DNA of 64,000 nucleotides from an uncultured bacterium (GCA_902778895.1 CACYZF010000009.1:141786-205785), one strand, 5' to 3'. Counted from the first letter of the stretch, positions 8,236-16,937 are shown. Notes: generated by a model not told the origin, from the letters alone. Program-made: numbers and translations.

Positions 8236-10461
8236 ATGAAAAAAAGCATCTGTATGCTCGGCTGCGCCATGATCGGCGTGCTGGCTGCATGCTCGTCCGA
8301 CTCCGCTTTCAAACCGGCTGATCCGGCCCTCGTGGCCGCCGCCGACGCGGCTGTGATCACCCCGAGCGAGGAAGTCTCCGCTCAGATCCAGCAGAGATTC
8401 GCCAACGAACTGCGGATCCTCAGGGAAAACAATATGACGCGGGAAACCATCAAGGACGCCGACGGCAGCATGTGGTATTGCCAGGGCGTCTACAATGAAG
8501 ACCAGCCCGGCAAGCCCGCCATCGTCGTCTTCCTGCACGGCATCGGCGAACGCGGCGACGAAAACCTCGCCTCCATCCGCCTGGCCGTTCCCGATATCGT
8601 GAAGCAGATCAAGGACGCCAAGCAGAAAGTCATCCTCCTCGCGCCCGAATGCCCGAGCAGCCAGCTCTGGGCTCCGCTCCATCGCGGCGGCACCGGTGCG
8701 AAACTGACCGAGAAGCCCGCGCAGGCGCTCGGCCTCGTTCCGGTCCTCATCCAGAAGAAGATCAAAGAATTCAACGCCGATCCCGACCGCGTGTACATCA
8801 CCGGTCTCTCCATGGGCGGCTACGGCACCTGGGACCTCATCTCCCGTTACGGCACCGACCTCTTCGCGGCCGCGATGCCCTGCTGCGGCGGCGGCGATCC
8901 CGCACAGGCCGAAGCGAAGCTGAAAGACCTCCCGATCTGGATCTTCCACGGCGGAGCCGATCCGACCGTGCCCGTGATGCTTTCCCGTCGTATGTATACC
9001 GCGCTGAAGGATGCCGGCAATGACGATGTGTTCTACAAGGAATACCCCGGCGTGCAGCATGACTGCTGGACGCAGACCTACCGCAACCCGGAAGCCTGGA
9101 AGTGGCTGTTCTCGCAGAAGCGCGGCGTCAAGTCCGACGTCCGTCCGGAACAGGGCGAAGTCGTGAAAGTCACGCAGGAAGTATTTGAATCCGCGGGCGG
9201 CTTCGGCGGCGGTCGTGGCGGCCGCGGCGGCCAGGGTGGCCAGCGTGGACAAGGCCAGCGTGGACAAGGCCAGGGCATGGGCCAGGGCGGTCAGCGTCCG
9301 CAGGGCCAGGGCATGGGCCAGGGCGGTTTCGGCCAGGGCGGTCAGCGTCCGCAGGGCCAGGGCATGGGCCAGGGCGGCCAGAATTCCCAGCGCGCCCGCG
9401 ACCTCCAGATCATCCGCAACAACGATCTGAAACAGCTTGAATACAAGACCGATGACGGCCACAAAGTCTGGTATTGCGAAGGCACCTACAACATGGATGC
9501 CGCCGGCAAGCCCGCCATCCTGCTCTTCCTCCACGGCGGCGGCGAACGCGGCGACGATACCGACAACGCCAGTCAGGTCCGTCTGGGCCTCCCCGCCATC
9601 ATCCGTGCGATCAAGGCCGATCCGACCCGCAAGGTCGTCGTCCTCGCTCCGCAGTGCCCGAGCAGCCAGTCCTGGGGCGGCATGGGACGTCTCCCCGAAG
9701 ACGGCTCCGCCGCGATCGACATCCTTCCGAAGCTCATTGAGCAGAAGATCAAAGATTACAACGCCGACCCGGACCGCGTGTACATCACCGGTTTCTCCAT
9801 GGGCGGCATCGGCACGCTTGAAATGTGCGCCCGCAGACCCGACCTCTATGCGGCTGCCGTTGCGATCTGCTGCGGCGGTTCCCAGTATCAGGCCGACAGG
9901 ATGGTCTATATCCCGACCCAGCTCCATCAGGGCGCCGATGACCCGACTGTCCAGCCTGCCCGTACCCGCGCTTTCTTCGATATGTTGAAGAACGCCGGCA
10001 ACACCAAGGTCACGTACACGGAATATCCCGGCGTTGGACACAACTCCTGGGACAATGCCTATGCCGACGCAAAGACCTGGACTTGGCTTTTCGCGCAGAA
10101 GCGTGATCCGCAGCGTCCTGTGCCTCAGGCTTCAGCTCAGCCCCAGGGTGGCCAGCGTCCTGCCGGTCAGCCCGGCCAGGGCGGCTTCGGCGGTGGTTTC
10201 GGCCAGGGCGGTCAGCGTCCGCAGGGTCAGGGCATGGGCCAGGGCTTCGGTCAGGGCGGTCAGCGTCCGCAGGGTCAGGGCATGGGCCAGGGCGGTCAGC
10301 GTGGCCAGCAGGGCCCCAGATCCACCGTCAATACCATCAGTGACATCCAGACCAAGTTCCCCGAAGAGTACAAGGAAGCGCAGAAGCTTCGCCAGACGAA
10401 TCCCGCGGCTTATCGTGAGAAACTCCGCGAACTCCAGGGCAAACTCACTGCTGCGAACTGA
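8236..10461 (+). CDS. Lipoprotein with two tandem PHB-depolymerase/feruloyl-esterase-like domains
   Basis: A 741-residue surface esterase, probably acting on acylated plant polysaccharide. The start at 8236 follows GGAGG and gives a lipobox (VLAAC, lipidated Cys19). Two homologous alpha/beta-hydrolase domains follow. The first (about 50-300) has HGIGERGDE, nucleophile Ser192 in ITGLSMGGYGT, Asp242 and His275. The second (about 390-625) has HGGGERGDD, Ser521 in ITGFSMGGIGT, Asp568/569 and His602. Both triads look intact. They are separated by a Gly/Gln-rich repeat linker (about 320-385, GQGMGQGGQRPQ units). A second such linker (about 635-700) precedes a short helical tail. It is divergent from the GH10 xylanase. 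The family is close to LpqC/Esterase_PHB; the exact substrate (acetyl, feruloyl or other) cannot be read from sequence. Confidence 0.85.
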   Translation: MKKSICMLGCAMIGVLAACSSDSAFKPADPALVAAADAAVITPSEEVSAQIQQRFANELRILRENNMTRETIKDADGSMWYCQGVYNEDQPGKPAIVVFLHGIGERGDENLASIRLAVPDIVKQIKDAKQKVILLAPECPSSQLWAPLHRGGTGAKLTEKPAQALGLVPVLIQKKIKEFNADPDRVYITGLSMGGYGTWDLISRYGTDLFAAAMPCCGGGDPAQAEAKLKDLPIWIFHGGADPTVPVMLSRRMYTALKDAGNDDVFYKEYPGVQHDCWTQTYRNPEAWKWLFSQKRGVKSDVRPEQGEVVKVTQEVFESAGGFGGGRGGRGGQGGQRGQGQRGQGQGMGQGGQRPQGQGMGQGGFGQGGQRPQGQGMGQGGQNSQRARDLQIIRNNDLKQLEYKTDDGHKVWYCEGTYNMDAAGKPAILLFLHGGGERGDDTDNASQVRLGLPAIIRAIKADPTRKVVVLAPQCPSSQSWGGMGRLPEDGSAAIDILPKLIEQKIKDYNADPDRVYITGFSMGGIGTLEMCARRPDLYAAAVAICCGGSQYQADRMVYIPTQLHQGADDPTVQPARTRAFFDMLKNAGNTKVTYTEYPGVGHNSWDNAYADAKTWTWLFAQKRDPQRPVPQASAQPQGGQRPAGQPGQGGFGGGFGQGGQRPQGQGMGQGFGQGGQRPQGQGMGQGGQRGQQGPRSTVNTISDIQTKFPEEYKEAQKLRQTNPAAYREKLRELQGKLTAAN

Positions 10462-10494
10462 TTTGAATCGGGTCTTCCCGATCTGACATCAATG

Positions 10495-10537
10495 GAAGCC
10501 GGCCGGGCGCCGATACGATCCGGCCGGCTTCTTTTTT
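10495..10537 (+). terminator. Rho-independent terminator of the tandem-esterase gene
   Basis: An 11-bp perfect stem (gaagccggccg / cggccggcttc) is followed by six T. Confidence 0.92.
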
Positions 10538-10604
10538 CTCTGCTTCCAGAAAAACTTTTTGAGGTGAAAAACTTCCGGAATCACGATATTTTTCCGTTTC
10601 CGGC

Positions 10605-10632
10605 TTGTTTTTCCCGAAAAAGGCAATATATT
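10605..10632 (+). promoter_or_regulatory. Promoter of the ferredoxin gene
   Basis: TTGTTT (10605-10610), a 16-bp spacer and TATATT (10627-10632), about 40 bp upstream of the start codon. Confidence 0.7.
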
Positions 10633-10675
10633 AACTGATGCCTTACCACCTTAACCCTAAACAAGGAGTACTACA

Positions 10676-10849
10676 ATGGCTGCAAAAGTCGATAAGAGCA
10701 AATGCGCCGGCTGCGAATCCTGCGTCGGAGCCTGCCCCGTCAACGCGATTTCCATGAAAGACGGCGCTGCCGAAGTCAACGAAGCCGATTGCGTCGGCTG
10801 CGGCGCCTGCGCTGGCGAATGCCCCTGCGAAGCGATCACGGTTGAGTAA
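10676..10849 (+). CDS. 2[4Fe-4S] ferredoxin
   Basis: A 57-residue low-potential electron carrier of the clostridial type. Translation gives MAAKVDKSKCAGCESC and, in the second half, CVGCGACAGECP. Each half carries a CxxCxxCxxxCP motif, eight cysteines in all, so two [4Fe-4S] clusters are expected. The length matches the family (about 55-60 aa). The start follows AAGGAG at 10662-10667. It is a single-gene transcript with its own promoter and terminator. Such ferredoxins serve pyruvate:ferredoxin oxidoreductase, hydrogenases or Rnf in anaerobes, which fits an anaerobic gut or sediment host; no partner lies next to it. Confidence 0.95.
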   Translation: MAAKVDKSKCAGCESCVGACPVNAISMKDGAAEVNEADCVGCGACAGECPCEAITVE

Positions 10850-10875
10850 TCATCCATCCGCTTTTTGCAAGAAGA

Positions 10876-10902
10876 AACCCGGCTGAACGGCCGGGTTTTT
10901 TT
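10876..10902 (+). terminator. Rho-independent terminator of the ferredoxin gene
   Basis: The stem aacccggc / gccgggtt with a 6-nt loop is followed by a run of seven T. Confidence 0.9.
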
Positions 10903-10969
10903 GTGCCCGGATCCGCAGAGAGATTTCGTTCGTCAGGCTTTCGCGATTCTCTGAAAAAGAGAAGTTTCA

Positions 10970-10998
10970 TTGATTTTTTCCTCATTTTGTGCTATATT
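10970..10998 (+). promoter_or_regulatory. Promoter of the phosphoethanolamine transferase gene
   Basis: TTGATT (10970-10975), a 17-bp spacer and TATATT (10993-10998), about 80 bp upstream of the start. Confidence 0.65.
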
Positions 10999-11076
10999 AA
11001 TATTTTACTCCAAAATCAGGATGTCTCATCCCCGGAATACAACAGAAAATAAGTAACCCGGCGCCTGCCGCATTCA

Positions 11077-12714
11077 ATGGAAAATAACCTCAAAAAACAT
11101 GCGAAAGCCCTGCTCGGCAACATCTGGGGTTTTCTGGTCGTGTATCTTCTTCTGATCGCGGGCCCGGATTATCTGCCGCGCCTCTTCGTGCAGCGCGACC
11201 AGATCCCGCTGGAATGGGCCGGGGCATTGTCCGCGCTGGCGGGATACATCTTTCCGTTTGCGCCGCTCTTTCTGCTCCGCGGACGCTGGTTCCGGGCGTA
11301 TGCGGTCGTCCTGATGTTTCTTGCCGCGCTCAGTTTCTTCGTCTGCGGATATGTGGTCCTGCGGTTTCACATGCCGCTGCATGCAGGCACGCTGAATCTG
11401 CTGTCCACGACTTCCTGGCGCGAATCCCGCGAGTTTATGCTCCGGGAGATCATTTCGCTCTCCATGGTTTATTATGTGCTCGCCACAGCGCTCGGGCTTT
11501 CGATCGTATGGTTTTTCGGGTTCGGAGTGACCCCTCTCCCGAACCGGAAGCTGTCCTCGGTCATCGCCGGATTATGTGTCCTTCCGATCGTATGGATCTA
11601 CACCTATTACTCATGGATCAGTCCCGATCCCGTGCTGCGCGGCTCCGCCGCGTGGTTTGCGCTTCTGCCCAACGAGGTGGCGGATTCCGACAGGAAGATG
11701 GATATCCTGCACGAATGTATCGTGTATCCGCAGATCCCGCAGGACCTGACCTGCGAAGGCCCGGCGGACGTGGCGGTGATCGTGATCGGCGAAAGTGCCG
11801 TCCGCACGCACCTCTCGCTGTACGGATACAACCGTGACACGACGCCCGAACTGGAGAAGAACATCAACGAACTCGTCGTATTCCGGAACGTGATCTCCGC
11901 GATGCCGGTCACGAACTATTCGCTGTACTATATGCTGACGTTCAAGACGCTCTACGACCAGCTGCATCCGCGCGCCACGATCATGTCCGTGCTGGACCGC
12001 GCGGGCTACCACATCGACGCCTATTCCACGCAGGAGAACTTCGGCGAGAACTCCGTTTCCGCGCTGTTCACCCCGTGGCATCCCAAATACCGTGAAAACG
12101 AATTCGACGGATGCCTGATCGACGACGTCCGCGAAGCCCTCGCGAACCGCAAGGACCCCACGCTGATCATCCTCCACATCATGGGCAGCCACATCACCTA
12201 CCGGAACCGCTATCCCGAGGAGTTCAATCATTTCGCGGAACAGAAGCCGGAGGTTTCCGGGCAGGAGATCAATCCGCTGTTCCAGGAGAACATCAACACC
12301 TACGACAACACCATCCGTTACACGGACTATGTACTCGGCAACATCATCGAACAGCTGAAGGCCGCAGGCGGAAAGAACATGCTGTTCTATTTCTCCGACC
12401 ACGGCGAGAACGTCGAGACGAGTTTCCTGCAGAACTACCGCGACGCGGAAAAACGCGATTCCTACGAGATTCCGTTCCTGTTCTGGTTCTCGCCCGAATA
12501 CCGCGAGGCGTACCCGGAACGCATCGCCGCCGCGGAAGCCGCCGTGGACAAGCCGATCCAGCTGGACCGCGCTGCGGAAGGCATCCTCTCCATTTTCGGC
12601 GTTTCTTCGCAGAGTTATCCCGCGAGCGAGAATTTCCTTTCGCCGGAGTTCGCCATCAAGCCGCGGTACATGATGGAAGGCCACGTCCTCTACAGGGAAG
12701 ACGAGGACGAGTGA
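11077..12714 (+). CDS. Phosphoethanolamine transferase (EptA/CptA-like, sulfatase superfamily)
   Basis: A 545-residue inner-membrane enzyme predicted to move phosphoethanolamine from phosphatidylethanolamine to lipid A, LPS core or another envelope glycan. The N-terminal third has about five hydrophobic segments (roughly residues 12-30, 46-67, 74-96, 125-150, 160-178). The periplasmic alkaline-phosphatase-like domain follows. Its active-site motif is VIVIGESAVRTHLSLYGYNR, where Ser240 takes the place of the threonine nucleophile of EptA. FYFSDHGENVE gives the metal-binding Asp-His. Length and layout fit the EptA family (about 540-550 aa). No good ribosome site precedes the ATG. It is convergent with the radical SAM gene. 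The exact acceptor is unknown. Confidence 0.85.
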   Translation: MENNLKKHAKALLGNIWGFLVVYLLLIAGPDYLPRLFVQRDQIPLEWAGALSALAGYIFPFAPLFLLRGRWFRAYAVVLMFLAALSFFVCGYVVLRFHMPLHAGTLNLLSTTSWRESREFMLREIISLSMVYYVLATALGLSIVWFFGFGVTPLPNRKLSSVIAGLCVLPIVWIYTYYSWISPDPVLRGSAAWFALLPNEVADSDRKMDILHECIVYPQIPQDLTCEGPADVAVIVIGESAVRTHLSLYGYNRDTTPELEKNINELVVFRNVISAMPVTNYSLYYMLTFKTLYDQLHPRATIMSVLDRAGYHIDAYSTQENFGENSVSALFTPWHPKYRENEFDGCLIDDVREALANRKDPTLIILHIMGSHITYRNRYPEEFNHFAEQKPEVSGQEINPLFQENINTYDNTIRYTDYVLGNIIEQLKAAGGKNMLFYFSDHGENVETSFLQNYRDAEKRDSYEIPFLFWFSPEYREAYPERIAAAEAAVDKPIQLDRAAEGILSIFGVSSQSYPASENFLSPEFAIKPRYMMEGHVLYREDEDE

Positions 12715-12749
12715 TCCGCGTGCTGAATAATCCGTTCAGCGGGATTTCT

Positions 12750-13526
12750 TCAGTTCGCGCCGCGCGGCTGGATTGCCGGAGCAGGCTGTTTGCGGGAAAT
12801 GACCGTGACCTGGCATCCGCACGCCTCGAAGACCGTTTTGATCTTCTCCAGACGTTCCCTTGACGGGATTTCGATCCAGTCCTCCGTGCCGGGGCGGTCG
12901 AGCGAATTGATCTGCACCTGGTCGGGCGCGATCTCGCGCAGGCAGTTCACGAAGCGTTCGAGCGAGGCGGGGGAATCGTTGATGCCGGGCACGATGAAGA
13001 CCTCCAGCCACATTTCCACCTTGTTGACCGCGCGGAACGACTTCAGCGCCGCCATGAGGCCGTCGAAGGTCACGCCGGGAGCGGGACGGTTGATACGCAC
13101 GAATTCCTCTTCATTCGAGGCGTCCAGCGAGGGCATGATGAGGTCGATCCCTTCGAGTTCCTTCTGCAAGCCCGGATCGCCGAGCAGCGTGGCGTTCGTG
13201 ATGAGGCAGATCTTGACTTCCGGACGCTTCGATTTCACGGCGCGGATGATCCGCCCGATGCCGGTGTGGAGCGTGGGCTCGCCGACGCCGGAGAACGTCA
13301 CGTAGTCGATTTTTTCGTGTTTCTCGAAGAAGGCATCGAGTTCGGCGAGGGTGTGTTCGACGGGATAGAAATCGCCGCGCTCCATGGTCAGGTTCGTGGT
13401 CGCGCCGCATTCGCAGTAGACGCAGTCCAGCGAGCATGTCTTGAACGGCAGGAGGTCGACGCCGAGCGAGACGCCGAGTCTGCGGGAAATGATCGGTCCG
13501 AATACGCTTTTCTTTTTCTCTGTCAT
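12750..13526 (-). CDS. Radical SAM protein (COG0731-like Fe-S oxidoreductase)
   Basis: A 258-residue radical SAM enzyme. The cluster motif Cx3Cx2C is C31SLDCVYC38, followed by another Cys at 40. SGVGEPTLH matches the GGE-type SAM-binding strand. LITNATLL and PSLDASNEEEF follow as in COG0731 proteins (relatives of Tyw1 and of the activase-like YfkA group). There is no auxiliary cysteine cluster, so the single [4Fe-4S] core probably acts alone. A GGAGGAGC ribosome site precedes the ATG. It starts 21 bp downstream of the stop of the MntP-like gene on the same strand, so the two form an operon. The substrate is unknown. Confidence 0.85.
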   Translation of the reverse strand: MTEKKKSVFGPIISRRLGVSLGVDLLPFKTCSLDCVYCECGATTNLTMERGDFYPVEHTLAELDAFFEKHEKIDYVTFSGVGEPTLHTGIGRIIRAVKSKRPEVKICLITNATLLGDPGLQKELEGIDLIMPSLDASNEEEFVRINRPAPGVTFDGLMAALKSFRAVNKVEMWLEVFIVPGINDSPASLERFVNCLREIAPDQVQINSLDRPGTEDWIEIPSRERLEKIKTVFEACGCQVTVISRKQPAPAIQPRGAN

Positions 13527-13547
13527 ATCTGAAGCTCCTCCCGGGGT

Positions 13548-14276
13548 TCACCCGAAAAACATGATTTTTACCGCGATGCTGAGCAGCACACAGCCGCCCA
13601 CGATCGAACTCCTGTTGCCGAGCCGGTCGCCGAACGTGCGTCCGGAGACGCAGCCCGCGGCGGAGATGGCCGCCGTGACCGCGCCGATCACCAGCACGTC
13701 GCCGGTGATGTCCGTGCGCCCGAGACATGCGTAGGAGACGCCGACAAGTAACGCGTCGACGCTCGTGGCGAACGACAGCACGATGAGGCGGCGGAGCGAA
13801 CACACGCCGATGACATTCGCCGGGTCCTCCGCCTTCGATAAGCCTTCGCGGAGCATCTGCGCCGCCACAAACGCCAGCAGCAGTCCGGCGGCGATCCGTC
13901 CGAGTTTCTGCACGAGTCCGCCGCACAGTCCGCTCCCGAACCAGCCGATCGCCGGCATCAGAGCCTGAAACAGGCCGAACGACGCCGCGACCAGCACGAT
14001 CTTGTCCCAGGTCAGCGTCTCGACGCCCTGATTCCGTTTGCATCCGCAGGTATGCGAGCCGCGCGCGCGGCAGACGGTGCAGACCGGAGCGGCGGGCGTC
14101 GGGCTGAGGAACGGCAGACGGCGGAGCAGGGGCAGTTTTGCCGGGGCAGCCGGGGCGGGATCCGGCGCGGTCTGCGATTTCGGACAGGTCCAGCCGACTG
14201 CACCGAGCGCGAGGGAGACTGCGAGCGCATCCATCGCGAGGGCAACGCCCATGAATGATGCTTCCAGTATGTTCAC
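13548..14276 (-). CDS. MntP-like manganese exporter with a cysteine-containing loop insertion
   Basis: A 242-residue integral membrane protein of the MntP/YtaF (DUF204) type, which exports Mn(II). Both family repeats are visible: ALAMDALAVSLALGA near the N-terminus and LSFATSVDALLVGVSYACLG around residues 155-175, each with the conserved Asp in a helix. Between helices 1 and 2 lies an insertion (about residues 31-82), rich in Pro/Ala and ending with Cys66, Cys69, Cys77 and Cys79. This may be a metal-sensing or zinc-binding loop not found in E. coli MntP (about 188 aa). It is first in a two-gene operon with the radical SAM gene. The upstream region runs into the integrated element's left end. 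Confidence 0.82.
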   Translation of the reverse strand: MNILEASFMGVALAMDALAVSLALGAVGWTCPKSQTAPDPAPAAPAKLPLLRRLPFLSPTPAAPVCTVCRARGSHTCGCKRNQGVETLTWDKIVLVAASFGLFQALMPAIGWFGSGLCGGLVQKLGRIAAGLLLAFVAAQMLREGLSKAEDPANVIGVCSLRRLIVLSFATSVDALLVGVSYACLGRTDITGDVLVIGAVTAAISAAGCVSGRTFGDRLGNRSSIVGGCVLLSIAVKIMFFG

Positions 14277-14350
14277 AGCGTCACCTCGCAGGTTGTTTCC
14301 GGATCCGCTTTCAAGCTCAAAAACCGGTCGTATGTCCGGAAAAAAGGCAA

Positions 14351-14370
14351 AAAAAATGGTACGCCCTCGG
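14351..14370 (+). repeat. attL: left copy of the attachment-site repeat
   Basis: Identical over 20 bp to 51116-51135. The copy stops being tRNA-like after ctcgg, as expected for a displaced tRNA 3' end at the far boundary of an island. Confidence 0.85.
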
Positions 14371-14819
14371 AGAATTCACGCAGGTTTTCCATTTTTCGCT
14401 CAAAATGCCGTAAATCCATCAATTCCGCCTCAGCAAATGCAAATTATGGCACAAAATCACGCGCATTTTCTTTTGAGAAAAATGGGGAAAAAATGGGCCA
14501 AATCCGTCTTTTATGGGGAAAAAATGGGGAAGTTTTTTGAGTTGTATATCGGCCATCAGACAGCGAGCCGATCACCATGATCGCCTCTTTGAACCGCCTG
14601 ACATAATACTATATCACGGATAATCCCCATTTCAAGGGCTGAAACCGATATATTCGCGTCAAAACGGTATACCTGCTAGTTGTTGGCTGCATTCGACAAT
14701 GCTCCTTGTGTTAGCACCGACAACCAAGTGGCGGTCGTCCGTTTTCGAGGATATATGACTGGAATGCAGCAAAGAAAAAGCTGCTGAACTCATCACCCTC
14801 AAAGAAAGGAATTCTCACC
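14371..14819. other. Left end of the element, no gene recognised; candidate recombinase arm sites
   Basis: AT-rich DNA with short direct repeats of the form aatggggaa at 14480-14489, 14512-14520 and 14522-14532. The last is identical over 11 bp to two tandem copies at the right end (51076-51097). A possible promoter (TTGAAC about 14588, TATATC about 14609) may serve the secreted-protein gene at 14820, leaving a leader of roughly 200 nt. Confidence 0.55.
14480..14532 (+). repeat. Left-end arm-type direct repeats (aaatggggaag)
   Basis: Three copies of aatggggaa-like sequence within 53 bp, 110-180 bp inside attL. The best copy, aaatggggaag at 14522-14532, matches the right-end copies exactly. 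Position and orientation suit integrase arm-binding sites; this is inference. Confidence 0.45.
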
Positions 14820-15374
14820 ATGAAGAAAACTCTCCTCTCGCTCCTCCTCGGCCTCCTGTCCATTTCAGCCGTTCACGCTCAACAGACGGTCATCGTTCAA
14901 CGTCCGGGGATATTCACGGACATCGCCACGGCACTCGTTGCTGTTCCGGCAGCCGCCTTGACCGGGATCGTCGAAGGGACGGTCGAATCTGTTGGTTCTT
15001 TACTCAATGGTTCAACTACCGTCGTCACGACTCCTGCTCCGGTCATTGTCGCGCCGCGTCCTCCGGCTGTTGTTGCACCTGCCCCGGTCGTGGTTCCCAA
15101 CAACCAGGTGGTGGTAACATCCCCCATCGTGGTTGGTGCTCCGACCACGACTGTCACCACAACCGTCGGGAGCCCGGTCAGAGTACCGGGAGGAACATTT
15201 ATTCCGACACCAACAACGACAATCACGACGAACTACGGCAACGGCACATCTGTCACCGTAACCCGTCCGGCAGGCGGGTTTGAACTCGGTTCTGGCACCG
15301 TTTATCCTGTTCCTCCGGAACGTCGGGTTGGATTGAGCCCGTTTGTAAATCCGTACATTAATCGCCAGCGATAA
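14820..15374 (+). CDS. Secreted Val/Thr/Pro-rich low-complexity protein
   Basis: A 184-residue protein I do not recognise. A clear signal peptide ends at about VHA|QQ (residue 20). The rest is dominated by Val, Thr, Pro and Ala. A stretch at about residues 60-125 alternates short PAPV, VVAP and TTTV units with predicted extended structure, and a Gly/Asn/Tyr patch and a basic C-terminus (INRQR) follow. There is no cysteine, catalytic motif or second membrane segment. It might be a surface or cell-wall-spanning protein. AAAGGA precedes the start. It is the first gene inside the element and is convergent with the AbiE pair, with a strong hairpin between them. Confidence 0.6.
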   Translation: MKKTLLSLLLGLLSISAVHAQQTVIVQRPGIFTDIATALVAVPAAALTGIVEGTVESVGSLLNGSTTVVTTPAPVIVAPRPPAVVAPAPVVVPNNQVVVTSPIVVGAPTTTVTTTVGSPVRVPGGTFIPTPTTTITTNYGNGTSVTVTRPAGGFELGSGTVYPVPPERRVGLSPFVNPYINRQR

Positions 15375-15410
15375 ACGCTTTTGAACAGAGATGAGCAGAA
15401 TCTGAGGAGA

Positions 15411-15441
15411 CCCTGCCGGACACGCTTCGTGTCCGGCAGGG
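15411..15441. terminator. 14-bp perfect hairpin between convergent genes
   Basis: Arms ccctgccggacacg (15411-15424) and cgtgtccggcaggg (15428-15441) enclose a 3-nt loop. It sits between the convergent genes ending at 15374 and 15470. There is no long T-run on either side, so it may be a bidirectional terminator of modest strength or an mRNA-protecting stem. Confidence 0.6.
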
Positions 15442-15469
15442 TGTTTGAACAGGATTTGAGCTTGTTTCT

Positions 15470-16306
15470 TTATCCAAGAGCAGCGACCTTGAGCTTTCTT
15501 ACGCTTTTGTTCACTTCTTCCCATGTAAGTTCGCCGACAAAGAAATTGTCTCGACGATATTTGTCCCACATATTCAGCATGGCTGGATCGTTTTTGACCT
15601 CTTCAAGGATGGAATCGAATCGTGGCAGCATATCCGTTGTGTTCCGCTTCATACTGGTTGCCATGAAGGCATCATGAAGAACCTTGTGGTTGATGGCCGC
15701 CTGCTGCATCAGGACGTGGATGTCGTAGAAGTCGCGCATTCTGGTATTGGCCGTTTCTCTTGCCATGATCGTTTCGAGTTTCTCGCCCAGAAGCGTCTCC
15801 AGATTGTATGACCTCAAGTTGAGCGTGCGATCCTCGAACATCAGCTTGTAGGAATACGGCACGTCGTGAGGCGTGATTACATCACCCGTGGAGATGTCGA
15901 TCTTGATCGCCTGACGCATCTTGTCAAGCGTAGCCTCCAGCATGAAACGGATGCCGGGATAGTCGTGTTCCTCCATGATGTCGGACACCTTCGTGATGGC
16001 GAAGGAAACGCAGTCCTGTACGTCAACCCGAAGAATGTCCTCAATGACGCTTCGGGCGTTCTCCATCGTCAGCGGCATGGCCTGCATGGTCGTATCAATG
16101 TCCATAGTCGCTCTGGCCTCAAGCCCGACCATCGAAGCAACGAGCATTCCTCCCTTCAAAATGAACTTGTCCCGATATGGCGACATAGCCACGCGTTCCA
16201 GGAAACGCTCCATGATGAAAGTCCGGATCAGAACTCTTGCCCGGTCGTTGTCTCCGCCTGACATATTCCGGATTTTAGCTTTAAGCTGCATTGATGTCGT
16301 AATCAC
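15470..16306 (-). CDS. abiEii: AbiEii-like nucleotidyltransferase toxin
   Basis: A 278-residue toxin half of a type IV toxin-antitoxin/abortive-infection pair. The nucleotidyltransferase core is visible as FILKGGMLVASMVGLEARAT, followed by MDID, the GG...R.T.D.D pattern of the AbiEii/DUF1814 family (residues about 44-70). AbiEii-type enzymes transfer nucleotides (GTP-binding, with tRNA shown as a target for some members) and halt growth during phage infection. The start overlaps the stop of AbiEi by 4 nt, so production of toxin and antitoxin is coupled. Length fits the family (about 270-310 aa). Catalytic residues appear intact, so the toxin is probably active. Confidence 0.85.
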   Translation of the reverse strand: MITTSMQLKAKIRNMSGGDNDRARVLIRTFIMERFLERVAMSPYRDKFILKGGMLVASMVGLEARATMDIDTTMQAMPLTMENARSVIEDILRVDVQDCVSFAITKVSDIMEEHDYPGIRFMLEATLDKMRQAIKIDISTGDVITPHDVPYSYKLMFEDRTLNLRSYNLETLLGEKLETIMARETANTRMRDFYDIHVLMQQAAINHKVLHDAFMATSMKRNTTDMLPRFDSILEEVKNDPAMLNMWDKYRRDNFFVGELTWEEVNKSVRKLKVAALG

Positions 16307-16905
16307 AGCATGACCTCCGTATAGATTCGCACGTTTTCCTCAATTCCGAGCTCTTTGGCATACCGCATCAGATTGCCGAGTTTCTTTTTTTCGCCGCTCA
16401 TATACTCCCTCATCGCAGTTCGGAACGTCTGGACTTCCACATCCTTCCTGCATCGGATCATGTCGCAGATCGTCCGTTCGCGGTCATAAACCGGGACTTC
16501 GTTACCGTAGGCCGTTTTCACCTTCGTAACGCCCAGAGCATACCATTCCGGCTTGGAATGGATGACTCGGATTCCCTGCCTGTTAATATGCGTTGAATTG
16601 TAGCCTTCTGGCACCGTTACTGTGGTGGCAGCCGGTTCGCGTTCCATCAGGCCATGAAGGTAAAGCGCGCTTTCGTGCGAAAACACGATTCTGCTGTTCC
16701 GAAGGGCAAGAAGATAATAGTCGTCTGGCCAAGCATCCGCTGTTGCATATACGCCGTGGGCGGTTCGCGCCATTCCTCGCGTCTTCAGGTATTTCATCAG
16801 CGTATAGTTCGAAATGGAGTGCTTGCGGACGGCGGACACCTGGAGATAACCGTTCCCGGCCTCCACCAGTCGATCCATGAGAGCGTATTGTTTCATTTCC
16901 GTCAC
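16303..16905 (-). CDS. abiEi: AbiEi-like antitoxin and autorepressor
   Basis: A 200-residue antitoxin. The N-terminal part (about 1-60, VSAVRKHSISNYTLMKYLKT then HGVYA) is the winged-helix DNA-binding domain of AbiEi. The middle (about 75-170: ALRNSRIVFSHESALYLHGL, TVPEGYN, ERTICDMIR) is the AbiEi domain proper. In the known family this protein represses its own operon by binding inverted repeats near the promoter and prevents toxicity without direct binding to the toxin. A perfect 10-bp palindrome (16938-16970) lies just upstream and overlaps the expected transcription start, matching that mechanism. The start could also be the Met four codons in. Confidence 0.87.
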   Translation of the reverse strand: MTEMKQYALMDRLVEAGNGYLQVSAVRKHSISNYTLMKYLKTRGMARTAHGVYATADAWPDDYYLLALRNSRIVFSHESALYLHGLMEREPAATTVTVPEGYNSTHINRQGIRVIHSKPEWYALGVTKVKTAYGNEVPVYDRERTICDMIRCRKDVEVQTFRTAMREYMSGEKKKLGNLMRYAKELGIEENVRIYTEVML

Positions 16906-16937
16906 CTTGATTTGTTTTTGAGTTTAGATTTATCTTT

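Noticed and set aside
14351..14370. Possible second tRNA-Lys gene at the left end
   Set aside because: Only the last 14 tRNA bases are present; D arm, anticodon and T arm are missing, so it is the att repeat.
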